Made by a program: the position numbers and the translations under genes | Assembly: GCA_948470475.1 (NCBI GenBank) | Contig: OX419346.1 | Span: 13,103,843-13,167,842, forward strand | DNA: 64,000 nucleotides | From: Galaxea fascicularis | Taxonomy: Eukaryota; Cnidaria; Anthozoa; Scleractinia; Euphylliidae | Direction: 5' to 3' | Notes under the pieces: generated by a model | Databases searched by the model: none | The model's input: only the letters and a program-made list of their open reading frames with translations | What the model was told of the DNA's origin: nothing | In this document: positions 46,746 to 59,118 of the stretch, piece by piece | How positions within the stretch are numbered: the first letter of the stretch is position 1 | How the letters are laid out: each line of letters begins with the position of its first letter

Positions 46746-46865
46746 GTCTACGACCATACCACAAGGGAAACACCGGTTCTCGTCCGATCACCGAAGTTAA
46801 GCTTTGTCGGGCGGGGTTAGTACTTGGATGATTGATCGCCTAGGAATACCTCGTGTTGTAGACTT
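46746..46865 (+). rRNA. 5S rRNA, copy 74
   Basis: Base -21 is G. S spacer follows (+531) with GAACCTGACG, which spoils the AACGTGACGTT palindrome. Confidence 0.96.
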
Positions 46866-47276
46866 TTTACCGAATCAGTTTTGCCAATTTGGAACCTGAC
46901 GTTAAACTTTCGCTTGTGACATGAAATAATTGTAGACAAGAGCATAGGAGGTTAGAGGGAAAGGCTTTTGCAGCCCTTCTAACGCCAAAAGCTGGTTAAT
47001 TTGATGCATTAGAAATCACCAGATCAGCAGCTACATATACAAGAAACCTTAGCCGTCTATGTAGTGCTTTTAAAAGTACCAATTGATCTCGTTCCAAGTG
47101 GGGAAAAATTGACACAGAGTTGAAACTGAGGCGATATGGATCAGGCAAGTTTTTTTTTGGCTCCTTGTCTTTGCTTTACGCTAAAGCAGTTTACTGTAAA
47201 ACACTGGAACACCTCTTGCAACTTGAAATTGACGCCTAGGCTGCTATAAAGTGCGACATCTTGGCTTGAAGCCCTT

Positions 47277-47396
47277 GTCTACGACCATACCACAAGGGAA
47301 ACACCGGTTCTCGTCCGATCACCGAAGTTAAGCTTTGTCGGGCGGGGTTAGTACTTGGATGATTGATCGCCTAGGAATACCTCGTGTTGTAGACTT
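47277..47396 (+). rRNA. 5S rRNA, copy 75
   Basis: Base -20 is C; the sequence after TATAAA reads GTGCG. S spacer follows (+531) but carries the L-type GACGTG. Confidence 0.96.
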
Positions 47397-47807
47397 TTTA
47401 CCGAATCAGTTTTGCCAATTTGGAACGTGACGTTAAACTTTCGCTTGTGACGTGAAATAATTGTAGACAAGAGCATAGGAGGTTAGAGGGAAAGGCTTTT
47501 GCAGCCCTTCTAACGCCAAAAGCTGGTTAATTTGATGCATTAGAAATCACCAGATCAGAAGCTACATATACAAGAAACCTTAGCCGTCTATGTAGTGCTT
47601 TTAAAAGTACCAATTGATCTCGTTCCAAGTGGGGAAAAATTGACACAGAGTTGAAACTGAGGCGATATGGATCAGGCAAGTTTTTTTTTGGCTCCTTGTC
47701 TTTGCTTTACGCTAAAGCAGTTTACTGTAAAACACTGGAACACCTCTTGCAACTTGAAATTGACGCCTAGGCTGCTATAAAGCACGAAATCTTGGCTTGA
47801 AGCCCTT

Positions 47808-47927
47808 GTCTACAACCATACCACAAGGGAAACACCGGTTCTCGTCCGATCACCGAAGTTAAGCTTTGTCGGGCGGGGTTAGTACTTGGATGATTGATCG
47901 CCTAGGAATACCTCGTGTTGTAGACTT
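47808..47927 (+). rRNA. 5S rRNA, copy 76 (G7A)
   Basis: G7A, here with base -20 A and normal CCTAGG, unlike copies 22 and 36. L spacer follows (+716) with beta-type ACAAACC. Confidence 0.94.
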
Positions 47928-48523
47928 TTTACCGAATCAGTTTTGCCCTTTGTTTTTCCAGGTCGTTGCCCGCTCGCTCAGTTTCACACTCTTAAAAACA
48001 TGATGAACAGCTATGCAAAGGCGAATTGCCAAGACAAACCAAGGTTGGTAAGTTTTACTGCCGTATTTACGGCATCTTGTGTTGAGTTGAATTTTTTCCC
48101 CTTTTGGAGGCTTTAGCGCGTGCAAAGTTGCCAATTTGGAACGTGACGTTAAACTTTCGCTTGTGACGTGAAATAATTGGAGACAAGAGCATAGGAGGTT
48201 AGAGGGAAAGGCTTTTGCAGCCCTTCTAACGCCAAAAGCTGGTTAATTTGATGCATTAGAAATCACCAGATCAGCAGCTACATATACAAGAAACCTTAGC
48301 CGTCTATGTAGTGCTTTTGAAAGTACGAATTGATTTCGTTCCAAGTGGGGAAAAATTGACACAGAGTTGAAACTGAGGGGATATGGATCAGGCAAGTTTT
48401 TTTTTGGCTCCTTGTCTTTGCTTTACGCTAAAGCAGTTTACTGTAAAACACTGGAACACCTCTTGCAACTTGAAATTGACGCCTAGGCTGCTATAAAGCA
48501 CGAAATCTTGGCTTGAAGCCCTT

Positions 48524-48643
48524 GTCTACGACCATACCACAAGGGAAACACCGGTTCTCGTCCGATCACCGAAGTTAAGCTTTGTCGGGCGGGGTTAGTA
48601 CTTGGATGATTGATCGCCTAGGAATACCTCGTGTTGTAGACTT
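48524..48643 (+). rRNA. 5S rRNA, copy 77
   Basis: Base -20 is A. S spacer lacking one base (CCGAATAGTTTT) follows (+530). Confidence 0.96.
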
Positions 48644-49053
48644 TTTACCGAATAGTTTTGCCAATTTGGAACGTGACGTTAAACTTTCGCTTGTGACATG
48701 AAATAATTGTAGACAAGAGCATAGGAGGTTAGAGGGAAAGGCTTTTGCAGCCCTTCTAACGCCAAAAGCTGGTTAATTTGATGCATTAGAAATCACCAGA
48801 TCAGCAGCTACATATACAAGAAACCTTAGCCGTCTATGTAGTGCTTTTAAAAGTACCAATTGATCTCGTTCCAAGTGGGGAAAAATTGACACAGAGTTGA
48901 AACTGAGGCGATATGGATCAGGCAAGTTTTTTTTTGGCTCCTTGTCTTTGCTTTACGCTAAAGCAGTTTACTGTAAAACACTGGAACACCTCTTGCAACT
49001 TGAAATTGACGCCTAGGCTGCTATAAAGCACGAAATCTTGGCTTGAAGCCCTT

Positions 49054-49173
49054 GTCTACGACCATACCACAAGGGAAACACCGGTTCTCGTCCGATCACC
49101 GAAGTTAAGCTTTGTCGGGCGGGGTTAGTACTTGGATGATTGATCGCCTAGGAATACCTCGTGTTGTAGACTT
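49054..49173 (+). rRNA. 5S rRNA, copy 78
   Basis: Base -20 is A. S spacer follows (+531). Confidence 0.96.
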
Positions 49174-49584
49174 TTTACCGAATCAGTTTTGCCAATTTGG
49201 AACGTGACGTTAAACTTTCGCTTGTGACATGAAATAATTGTAGACAAGAGCATAGGAGGTTAGAGGGAAAGGCTTTTGCAGCCCTTCTAACGCCAAAAGC
49301 TGGTTAATTTGATGCATTAGAAATCACCAGATCAGCAGCTACATATACAAGAAACCTTAGCCGTCTATGTAGTGCTTTTAAAAGTACCAATTGATCTCGT
49401 TCCAAGTGGGGAAAAATTGACACAGAGTTGAAACTGAGGCGATATGGATCAGGCAAGTTTTTTTTTGGCTCCTTGTCTTTGCTTTACGCTAAAGCAGTTT
49501 ACTGTAAAACACTGGAACACCTCTTGCAACTTGAAATTGACGCCTAGGCTGCTATAAAGCACGACATCTTGGCTTGAAGCCCTT

Positions 49585-49704
49585 GTCTACGACCATACCA
49601 CAAGGGAAACACCGGTTCTCGTCCGATCACCGAAGTTAAGCTTTGTCGGGCGGGGTTAGTACTTGGATGATTGATCGCCTAGGAATACGTCGTGTTGTAG
49701 ACTT
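49585..49704 (+). rRNA. 5S rRNA, copy 79 (C105G)
   Basis: C105 is G (49689), giving a G-G mismatch with G70 in helix V. Base -20 is C. L spacer follows (+716) with CGCTAGTGACG. Confidence 0.92.
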
Positions 49705-50300
49705 TTTACCGAATCAGTTTTGCCCTTTGTTTTTCCAGGTCGTTGGCCGCTCGCTCAGTTTCACACTCTTAAAAACATGATGAACAGCTATGCAAAGGCG
49801 AATTGCCAAGACCAACCAAGGTTGGTAAGTTTTACTGCCGTATTTACGGCATCTTGTGTTGAGTTGAATTTTTTCCCCTTTTGGAGGCTTTAGCGCGTGC
49901 AAAGTTGCCAATTTGGAACGTGACGTTAAACTTTCGCTAGTGACGTGAAATAATTGTAGACAAGAGCATAGGAGGTTAGAGGGAAAGGCTTTTGCAGCCC
50001 TTCTAACGCCAAAAGCTGGTTAATTTGATGCATTAGAAATCACCAGATCAGCAGCTACATATACAAGAAACCTTAGCCGTCTATGTAGTGCTTTTAAAAG
50101 TACCAATTGATCTCGTTCCAAGTGGGGAAAAATTGACACAGAGTTGAAACTGAGGGGATATGGATCAGGCAAGTTTTTTTTTGGCTCCTTGTCTTTGCTT
50201 TACGCTAAAGCAGTTTACTGTAAAACACTGGAACACCTCTTGCAACTTGAAATTGACGCCTAGGCTGCTATAAAGCACGACATCTTGGCTTGAAGCCCTT

Positions 50301-50420
50301 GTCTACGACCATACCACAAGGGAAACACCGGTTCTCGTCCGATCACCGAAGTTAAGCTTTGTCGGGCGGGGTTAGTACTTGGATGATTGATCGCCTAGGA
50401 ATACCTCGTGTTGTAGACTT
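50301..50420 (+). rRNA. 5S rRNA, copy 80
   Basis: Base -20 is C. S spacer follows (+531) with private TATAAAAGA (50595). Confidence 0.96.
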
Positions 50421-50831
50421 TTTACCGAATCAGTTTTGCCAATTTGGAACGTGACGTTAAACTTTCGCTTGTGACATGAAATAATTGTAGACAAGAGCAT
50501 AGGAGGTTAGAGGGAAAGGCTTTTGCAGCCCTTCTAACGCCAAAAGCTGGTTAATTTGATGCATTAGAAATCACCAGATCAGCAGCTACATATAAAAGAA
50601 ACCTTAGCCGTCTATGTAGTGCTTTTAAAAGTACCAATTGATCTCGTTCCAAGTGGGGAAAAATTGACACAGAGTTGAAACTGAGGCGATATGGATCAGG
50701 CAAGTTTTTTTTTGGCTCCTTGTCTTTGCTTTACGCTAAAGCAGTTTACTGTAAAACACTGGAACACCTCTTGCAACTTGAAATTGACGCCTAGGCTGCT
50801 ATAAAGCACGAAATCTTGGCTTGAAGCCCTT

Positions 50832-50951
50832 GTCTACGACCATACCACAAGGGAAACACCGGTTCTCGTCCGATCACCGAAGTTAAGCTTTGTCGGGCGG
50901 GGTTAGTACTTGGATGATTGATCGCCTAGGAATACCTCGTGTTGTAGACTT
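50832..50951 (+). rRNA. 5S rRNA, copy 81
   Basis: Base -20 is A. M spacer follows (+703) with a G-interrupted T tract. Confidence 0.96.
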
Positions 50952-51534
50952 TTTACCGAATCAGTTTTGCCCTTTGTTTTTCCAGGTCGTTGCCCGCTCG
51001 CTCAGTTTCACACTCTTAAAAACATGATGAACAGCTGTGCAAAGGCGAATTGCCAAGACCAACCAAGGTTGGTAAGTTTACGGCATCTTGTGTTGAGTTG
51101 AATTTTTTCCCCTTTTGGAGGCTTTAGCGCGTGCAAAGTTGCCAATTTGGAACGTGACGTTAAACTTTCGCTTGTGACGTGAAATAATTGGAGACAAGAG
51201 CATAGGAGGTTAGAGGGAAAGGCTTTTGCAGCCCTTCTAACGCCAAAAGCTGGTTAATTTGATGCATTAGAAATCACCAGATCAGCAGCTACATATACAA
51301 GAAACCTTAGCCGTCTATGTAGTGCTTTTAAAAGTACCAATTGATCTCGTTCCAAGTGGGGAAAAATTGACACAGAGTTGAAACTGAGGCGATATGGATC
51401 AGGCAAGTTTTGTTTTGGCTCCTTGTCTTTGCTTTACGCTAAAGCAGTTTACTGTAAAACACTGGAACACCTCTTGCAACTTGAAATTGACGCCTAGGCT
51501 GCTATAAAGCACGAAATCTTGGCTTGAAGCCCTT

Positions 51535-51654
51535 GTCTACGACCATACCACAAGGGAAACACCGGTTCTCGTCCGATCACCGAAGTTAAGCTTTGTCGGG
51601 CGGGGTTAGTACTTGGATGATTGATCGCCTAGGAATACCTCGTGTTGTAGACTT
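51535..51654 (+). rRNA. 5S rRNA, copy 82
   Basis: Base -20 is A. L spacer follows (+717) with CGCTAGTGACG, CACCACATC and one extra A. Confidence 0.96.
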
Positions 51655-52251
51655 TTTACCGAATCAGTTTTGCCCTTTGTTTTTCCAGGTCGTTGCCCGC
51701 TCGCTCAGTTTCACACTCTTAAAAACATGATGAACAGCTATGCAAAGGCGAATTGCCAAGACCAACCAAGGTTGGTAAGTTTTACTGCCGTATTTACGGC
51801 ATCTTGTGTTGAGTTGAATTTTTTCCCCTTTTGGAGGCTTTAGCGCGTGCAAAGTTGCCAATTTGGAACGTGACGTTAAACTTTCGCTAGTGACGTGAAA
51901 TAATTGGAGACAAGAGCATAGGAGGTTAGAGGGAAAGGCTTTTGCAGCCCTTCTAACGCCAAAAGCTGGTTAATTTGATGCATTAGAAATCACCACATCA
52001 GCAGCTACATATACAAGAAAACCTTAGCCGTCTATGTAGTGCTTTTGAAAGTACGAATTGATCTCGTTCCAAGTGGGGAAAAATTGACACAGAGTTGAAA
52101 CTGAGGCGATATGGATCAGGGAAGTTTTTTTTTGCCTCCTTGTCTTTGCTTTACGCTAAAGCAGTTTACTGTAAAACACTGGAACACCTCTTGCAACTTG
52201 AAATTGACGCATAGGCTGCTATAAAGCACGACATCTTGGCTTGAAGCCCTT

Positions 52252-52371
52252 GTCTACAACCATACCACAAGGGAAACACCGGTTCTCGTCCGATCACCGA
52301 AGTTAAGCTTTGTCGGGCGGGGTTAGTACTTGGATGATTGATCGCCTAGGAATACCTCGTGTTGTAGACTT
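52252..52371 (+). rRNA. 5S rRNA, copy 83 (G7A)
   Basis: G7A with upstream CATAGG; base -20 is C. S spacer follows (+531) with TATAAAAGA (52546). Confidence 0.94.
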
Positions 52372-52782
52372 TTTACCGAATCAGTTTTGCCAATTTGGAA
52401 CGTGACGTTAAACTTTCGCTTGTGACATGAAATAATTGTAGACAAGAGCATAGGAGGTTAGAGGGAAAGGCTTTTGCAGCCCTTCTAACGCCAAAAGCTG
52501 GTTAATTTGATGCATTAGAAATCACCAGATCAGCAGCTACATATAAAAGAAACCTTAGCCGTCTATGTAGTGCTTTTAAAAGTACCAATTGATCTAGTTC
52601 CAAGTGGGGAAAAATTGACACAGAGTTGAAACTGAGGCGATATGGATCAGGCAAGTTTTTTTTTGGCTCCTTGTCTTTGCTTTACGCTAAAGCAGTTTAC
52701 TGTAAAACACTGGAACACCTCTTGCAACTTGAAATTGACGCCTAGGCTGCTATAAAGCACGAAATCTTGGCTTGAAGCCCTT

Positions 52783-52902
52783 GTCTACGACCATACCACA
52801 AGGGAAACACCGGTTCTCGTCCGATCACCGAAGTTAAGCTTTGTCGGGCGGGGTTAGTACTTGGATGATTGATCGCCTAGGAATACCTCGTGTTGTAGAC
52901 TT
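52783..52902 (+). rRNA. 5S rRNA, copy 84
   Basis: Base -20 is A. M spacer follows (+703). Confidence 0.96.
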
Positions 52903-53485
52903 TTTACCGAATCAGTTTTGCCCTTTGTTTTTCCAGGTCGTTGCCCGCTCGCTCAGTTTCACACTCTTAAAAACATGATGAACAGCTGTGCAAAGGCGAA
53001 TTGCCAAGACCAACCAAGGTTGGTAAGTTTACGGCATCTTGTGTTGAGTTGAATTTTTTCCCCTTTTGGAGGCTTTAGCGCGTGCAAAGTTGCCAATTTG
53101 GAACGTGACGTTAAACTTTCGCTTGTGACGTGAAATAATTGGAGACAAGAGCATAGGAGGTTAGAGGGAAAGGCTTTTGCAGCCCTTCTAACGCCAAAAG
53201 CTGGTTAATTTGATGCATTAGAAATCACCAGATCAGCAGCTACATATACAAGAAACCTTAGCCGTCTATGTAGTGCTTTTAAAAGTACCAATTGATCTCG
53301 TTCCAAGTGGGGAAAAATTGACACAGAGTTGAAACTGAGGCGATATGGATCAGGCAAGTTTTTTTTTGGCTCCTTGTCTTTGCTTTACGCTAAAGCAGTT
53401 TACTGTAAAACACTGGAACACCTCTTGCAACTTGAAATTGACGCCTAGGCTGCTATAAAGCACGAAATCTTGGCTTGAAGCCCTT

Positions 53486-53605
53486 GTCTACGACCATACC
53501 ACAAGGGAAACACCGGTTCTCGTCCGATCACCGAAGTTAAGCTTTGTCGGGCGGGGTTAGTACTTGGATGATTGATCGCCTAGGAATACCTCGTGTTGTA
53601 GACTT
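53486..53605 (+). rRNA. 5S rRNA, copy 85
   Basis: Base -20 is A. L spacer follows (+717) with CGCTAGTGACG, CACCACATC and one extra A, as after copy 82. Confidence 0.96.
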
Positions 53606-54202
53606 TTTACCGAATCAGTTTTGCCCTTTGTTTTTCCAGGTCGTTGCCCGCTCGCTCAGTTTCACACTCTTAAAAACATGATGAACAGCTATGCAAAGGC
53701 GAATTGCCAAGACCAACCAAGGTTGGTAAGTTTTACTGCCGTATTTACGGCATCTTGTGTTGAGTTGAATTTTTTCCCCTTTTGGAGGCTTTAGCGCGTG
53801 CAAAGTTGCCAATTTGGAACGTGACGTTAAACTTTCGCTAGTGACGTGAAATAATTGGAGACAAGAGCATAGGAGGTTAGAGGGAAAGGCTTTTGCAGCC
53901 CTTCTAACGCCAAAAGCTGGTTAATTTGATGCATTAGAAATCACCACATCAGCAGCTACATATACAAGAAAACCTTAGCCGTCTATGTAGTGCTTTTGAA
54001 AGTACGAATTGATCTCGTTCCAAGTGGGGAAAAATTGACACAGAGTTGAAACTGAGGCGATATGGATCAGGCAAGTTTTTTTTTGGCTCCTTGTCTTTGC
54101 TTTACGCTAAAGCAGTTTACTGTAAAACACTGGAACACCTCTTGCAACTTGAAATTGACGCATAGGCTGCTATAAAGCACGACATCTTGGCTTGAAGCCC
54201 TT

Positions 54203-54322
54203 GTCTACAACCATACCACAAGGGAAACACCGGTTCTCGTCCGATCACCGAAGTTAAGCTTTGTCGGGCGGGGTTAGTACTTGGATGATTGATCGCCTAG
54301 GAATACCTCGTGTTGTAGACTT
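54203..54322 (+). rRNA. 5S rRNA, copy 86 (G7A)
   Basis: G7A with upstream CATAGG; base -20 is C. M spacer with one extra A follows (+704). Confidence 0.94.
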
Positions 54323-54906
54323 TTTACCGAATCAGTTTTGCCCTTTGTTTTTCCAGGTCGTTGCCCGCTCGCTCAGTTTCACACTCTTAAAAACATGATG
54401 AACAGCTGTGCAAAGGCGAATTGCCAAGACCAACCAAGGTTGGTAAGTTTACGGCATCTTGTGTTGAGTTGAATTTTTTCCCCTTTTGGAGGCTTTAACG
54501 CGTGCAAAGTTGCCAATTTGGAACGTGACGTTAAACTTTCGCTTGTGACGTGAAATAATTGGAGACAAGAGCATAGGAGGTTAGAGGGAAAGGCTTTTGC
54601 AGCCCTTCTAACGCCAAAAGCTGGTTAATTTGATGCATTAGAAATCACCAGATCAGCAGCTACATATACAAGAAAACCTTAGCCGTCTATGTAGTGCTTT
54701 TGAAAGTACGAATTGATCTCGTTCCAAGTGGGGAAAAATTGACACAGAGTTGAAACTGAGGCGATATGGATCAGGGAAGTTTTTTTTTGGCTCCTTGTCT
54801 TTGCTTTACGCTAAAGCAGTTTACTGTAAAACACTGGAACACCTCTTGCAACTTGAAATTGACGCCTAGGCTGCTATAAAGCACGAAATCTTGGCTTGAA
54901 GCCCTT

Positions 54907-55026
54907 GTCTACGACCATACCACAAGGGAAACACCGGTTCTCGTCCGATCACCGAAGTTAAGCTTTGTCGGGCGGGGTTAGTACTTGGATGATTGATCGC
55001 CTAGGAATACCTCGTGTTGTAGACTT
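54907..55026 (+). rRNA. 5S rRNA, copy 87
   Basis: Base -20 is A. S spacer follows (+531). Confidence 0.96.
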
Positions 55027-55437
55027 TTTACCGAATCAGTTTTGCCAATTTGGAACGTGACGTTAAACTTTCGCTTGTGACATGAAATAATTGTAGACAA
55101 GAGCATAGGAGGTTAGAGGGAAAGGCTTTTGCAGCTCTTCTAACGCCAAAAGCTGGTTAATTTGATGCATTAGAAATCACCAGATCAGCAGCTACATATA
55201 CAAGAAACCTTAGCCGTCTATGTAGTGCTTTTAAAAGTACCAATTGATCTCGTTCCAAGTGGGGAAAAATTGACACAGAGTTGAAACTGAGGCGATATGG
55301 ATCAGGCAAGTTTTTTTTTGGCTCCTTGTCTTTGCTTTACGCTAAAGCAGTTTACTGTAAAACACTGGAACACCTCTTGCAACTTGAAATTGACGCCTAG
55401 GCTGCTATAAAGCACGAAATCTTGGCTTGAAGCCCTT

Positions 55438-55557
55438 GTCTACGACCATACCACAAGGGAAACACCGGTTCTCGTCCGATCACCGAAGTTAAGCTTTGTC
55501 GGGCGGGGTTAGTACTTGGATGATTGATCGCCTAGGAATACCTCGTGTTGTAGACTT
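55438..55557 (+). rRNA. 5S rRNA, copy 88
   Basis: Base -20 is A. S spacer follows (+531) with CTAATGCC (55675). Confidence 0.96.
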
Positions 55558-55968
55558 TTTACCGAATCAGTTTTGCCAATTTGGAACGTGACGTTAAACT
55601 TTCGCTTGTGACATGAAATAATTGTAGACAAGAGCATAGGAGGTTAGAGGGAAAGGCTTTTGCAGCCCTTCTAATGCCAAAAGCTGGTTAATTTTATGCA
55701 TTAGAAATCACCAGATCAGCAGCTACATATACAAGAAACCTTAGCCGTCTATGTAGTGCTTTTAAAAGTACCAATTGATCTCGTTCCAAGTGGGGAAAAA
55801 TTGACACAGAGTTGAAACTGAGGCGATATGGATCAGGCAAGTTTTTTTTTGGCTCCTTGTCTTTGCTTTACGCTAAAGCAGTTTACTGTAAAACACTGGA
55901 ACACCTCTTGCAACTTGAAATTGACGCATAGGCTGCTATAAAGCACGAAATCTTGGCTTGAAGCCCTT

Positions 55969-56088
55969 GTCTACGACCATACCACAAGGAAAACACCGGT
56001 TCTCGTCCGATCACCGAAGTTAAGCTTTGTCGGGCGGGGTTAGTACTTGGATGATTGATCGCCTAGGAAGACCTCGTGTTGTAGACTT
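55969..56088 (+). rRNA. 5S rRNA, copy 89 (G22A, T102G)
   Basis: G22 is A in the helix II/III region and T102 is G beside helix V. Base -20 is A with upstream CATAGG. S spacer follows (+531). Confidence 0.91.
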
Positions 56089-56499
56089 TTTACCGAATCA
56101 GTTTTGCCAATTTGGAACGTGACGTTAAACTTTCGCTTGTGACATGAAATAATTGTAGACAAGAGCATAGGAGGTTAGAGGGAAAGGCTTTTGCAGCCCT
56201 TCTAACGCCAAAAGCTGGTTAATTTGATGCATTAGAAATCACCAGATCAGCAGCTACATATACAAGAAACCTTAGCCGTCTATGTAGTGCTTTTAAAAGT
56301 ACCAATTGATCTCGTTCCAAGTGGGGAAAAATTGACACAGAGTTGAAACTGAGGCGATATGGATCAGGCAAGTTTTTTTTTGGCTCCTTGTCTTTGCTTT
56401 ACGCTAAAGCAGTTTACTGTAAAACACTGGAACACCTCTTGCAACTTGAAATTGACGCATAGGCTGCTATAAAGCACGAAATCTTGGCTTGAAGCCCTT

Positions 56500-56619
56500 G
56501 TCTACGACCATACCACAAGGGAAACACCGGTTCTCGTCCGATCACCGAAGTTAAGCTTTGTCGGGCGGGGTTAGTACTTGGATGATTGATCGCCTAGGAA
56601 TACCTCGTGTTGTAGACTT
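56500..56619 (+). rRNA. 5S rRNA, copy 90
   Basis: Base -20 is A with upstream CATAGG. S spacer follows (+531). Confidence 0.96.
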
Positions 56620-57030
56620 TTTACCGAATCAGTTTTGCCAATTTGGAACGTGACGTTAAACTTTCGCTTGTGACATGAAATAATTGTAGACAAGAGCATA
56701 GGAGGTTAGAGGGAAAGGCTTTTGCAGCCCTTCTAACGCCAAAAGCTGGTTAATTTGATGCATTAGAAATCACCAGATCAGCAGCTACATATACAAGAAA
56801 CCTTAGCCGTCTATGTAGTGCTTTTAAAAGTACCAATTGATCTCGTTCAAAGTGGGGAAAAATTGACACAGAGTTGAAACTGAGGCGATATGGATCAGGC
56901 AAGTTTTTTTTTGGCTCCTTGTCTTTGCTTTACGCTAAAGCAGTTTACTGTAAAACACTGGAACACCTCTTGCAACTTGAAATTGACGCCTAGGCTTCTA
57001 TAAAGCACGACATCTTGGCTTGAAGCCCTT

Positions 57031-57150
57031 GTCTACGACCATACCACAAGGGAAACACCGGTTCTCGTCCGATCACCGAAGTTAAGCTTTGTCGGGCGGG
57101 GTTAGTACTTGGATGATTGATCTTCTAGGAATACCTCGTGTTGTAGACTT
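57031..57150 (+). rRNA. 5S rRNA, copy 91 (G93T, C94T)
   Basis: GATCGCC reads GATCTTC. Two adjacent changes fall in box C and the helix IV 3' strand; C94T leaves only a G-U pair with G82. Base -20 is C. L spacer follows (+716), a mix of ordinary and beta-type variants. Confidence 0.9.
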
Positions 57151-57746
57151 TTTACCGAATCAGTTTTGCCCTTTGTTTTTCCAGGTCGTTGCCCGCTCGC
57201 TCAGTTTCACACTCTTAAAAACATGATGAACAGCTATGCAAAGGCGAATTGCCAAGACAAACCAAGGTTGGTAAGTTTTACTGCCGTATTTACGGCATCT
57301 TGTGTTGAGTTGAATTTTTTCCCCTTTTGGAGGCTTTAGCGCGTGTAAAGTTGCCAATTTGGAACGTGACGTTAATTTTTCGCTGATGACGTGAAATAAT
57401 TGGAGACAAGAGCATAGGAGGTTAGAGGGAAAGGCTTTTGTAGCCCTTCTAACGCCAAAAGCTGGTTAATTTGATGCATTAAAAATCACCACATCAGCAG
57501 CTACATATACAAGAAACTTTAGCCGTCTATGTAGTGCTTTTAAAAGTACCAATTGATCTCGTTCCAAGTGGGGAAAAATTGACACAGAGTTGAAACTGAG
57601 GCGATATGGATCAGGCAAGTTTTTTTTTGGCTCCTTGTCTTTGCTTTACGCTAAAGCAGTTTACTGTAAAACACTGGAACACCTCTTGCAACTTGAAATT
57701 GACGCCTAGGCTGCTATAAAGCACGAAATCTTGGCTTGAAGCCCTT

Positions 57747-57866
57747 GTCTACGACCATACCACAAGGGAAACACCGGTTCTCGTCCGATCACCGAAGTTA
57801 AGCTTTGTCGGGCGGGGTTAGTACTTGGATGATTGATCGCCTAGGAATACCTCGTGTTGTAGACTT
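57747..57866 (+). rRNA. 5S rRNA, copy 92
   Basis: Base -20 is A. L spacer with the 4-bp CCGG insertion follows (+720). Confidence 0.96.
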
Positions 57867-58466
57867 TTTACCGAATCAGTTTTGCCCTTTGTTTTTCCAG
57901 GTCGTTGCCCGCTCGCTCAGTTTCACACTCTTAAAAACATGATGAACAGCTATGCAAAGGCGAATTGCCAAGACCAACCAAGGTTGGTAAGTTTTACTGC
58001 CGTATTTACGGCATCTTGTGTTGAGTTGAATTTTTTCCCCTTTTGGAGGCTTTAGCGCGTGCAAAGTTGCCAATTTGGAACGTGACGTTAAACTTTCGCT
58101 TGTGACGTGAAATAATTGGAGACAAGAGCATAGGAGGTTAGAGGGAAAGGCTTTTGCAGCCCTTCTAACGCCAAAAGCTGGTTAATTTGATGCATTAGAA
58201 ATCACCACATCAGCAGCTACATATACAAGAAACCTTAGCCGTCTATGTAGTGCTTTTAAAAGTACCAATTGATCTCGTTCCAAGTGGGGAAAAATTGACA
58301 CAGAGTTGAAACCGGCTGAGGCGATATGGATCAGGCAAGTTTTTTTTTGGCTCCTTGTCTTTGCTTTACGCTAAAGCAGTTTACTGTAAAACACTGGAAC
58401 ACCTCTTGCAACTTGAAATTGACGCCTAGGCTGCTATAAAGCACGACATCTTGGCTTGAAGCCCTT

Positions 58467-58586
58467 GTCTACGACCATACCACAAGCGAAACACCGGTTC
58501 TCGTCCGATCACCGAAGTTAAGCTTTGTCGGGCGGGGTTAGTACTTGGATGATTGATCGCCTAGGAATACCTCGTGTTGTAGACTT
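58467..58586 (+). rRNA. 5S rRNA, copy 93 (G21C)
   Basis: G21 is C, breaking the G21-C57 pair at the end of helix II. Base -20 is C. S spacer with T10 follows (+532). Confidence 0.93.
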
Positions 58587-58998
58587 TTTACCGAATCAGT
58601 TTTGCCAATTTGGAACGTGACATTAAACTTTCGCTTGTGACATGAAATAATTGTAGACAAGAGCATAGGAGGTTAGAGGGAAAGGCTTTTGCAGCCCTTC
58701 TAACGCCAAAAGCTGGTTAATTTGATGCATTAGAAATCACCAGATCAGCAGCTACATATACAAGAAACCTTAGCCGTCTATGTAGTGCTTTTAAAAGTAC
58801 CAATTGATCTCGTTCCAAGTGGGGAAAAATTGACACAGAGTTGAAACTGAGGCGATATGGATCAGGCAAGTTTTTTTTTTGGCTCCTTGTCTTTGCTTTA
58901 CGCTAAAGCAGTTTACTGTAAAACACTGGAACACCTCTTGCAACTTGAAATTGACGCCTAGGCTTCTATAAAGCACGAAATCTTGGCTTGAAGCCCTT

Positions 58999-59118
58999 GT
59001 CTACGACCATACCACAAGGGAAACACCGGTTCTCGTCCGATCACCGAAGTTAAGCTTTGTCGGGCGGGGTTAGTACTTGGATGATTGATCGCCTAGGAAT
59101 ACCTCGTGTTGTAGACTT
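58999..59118 (+). rRNA. 5S rRNA, copy 94
   Basis: Base -20 is A. L spacer follows (+716). Its second hairpin reads ACGGGATA and its right boundary TTGCC reads TTGCT. Confidence 0.96.
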
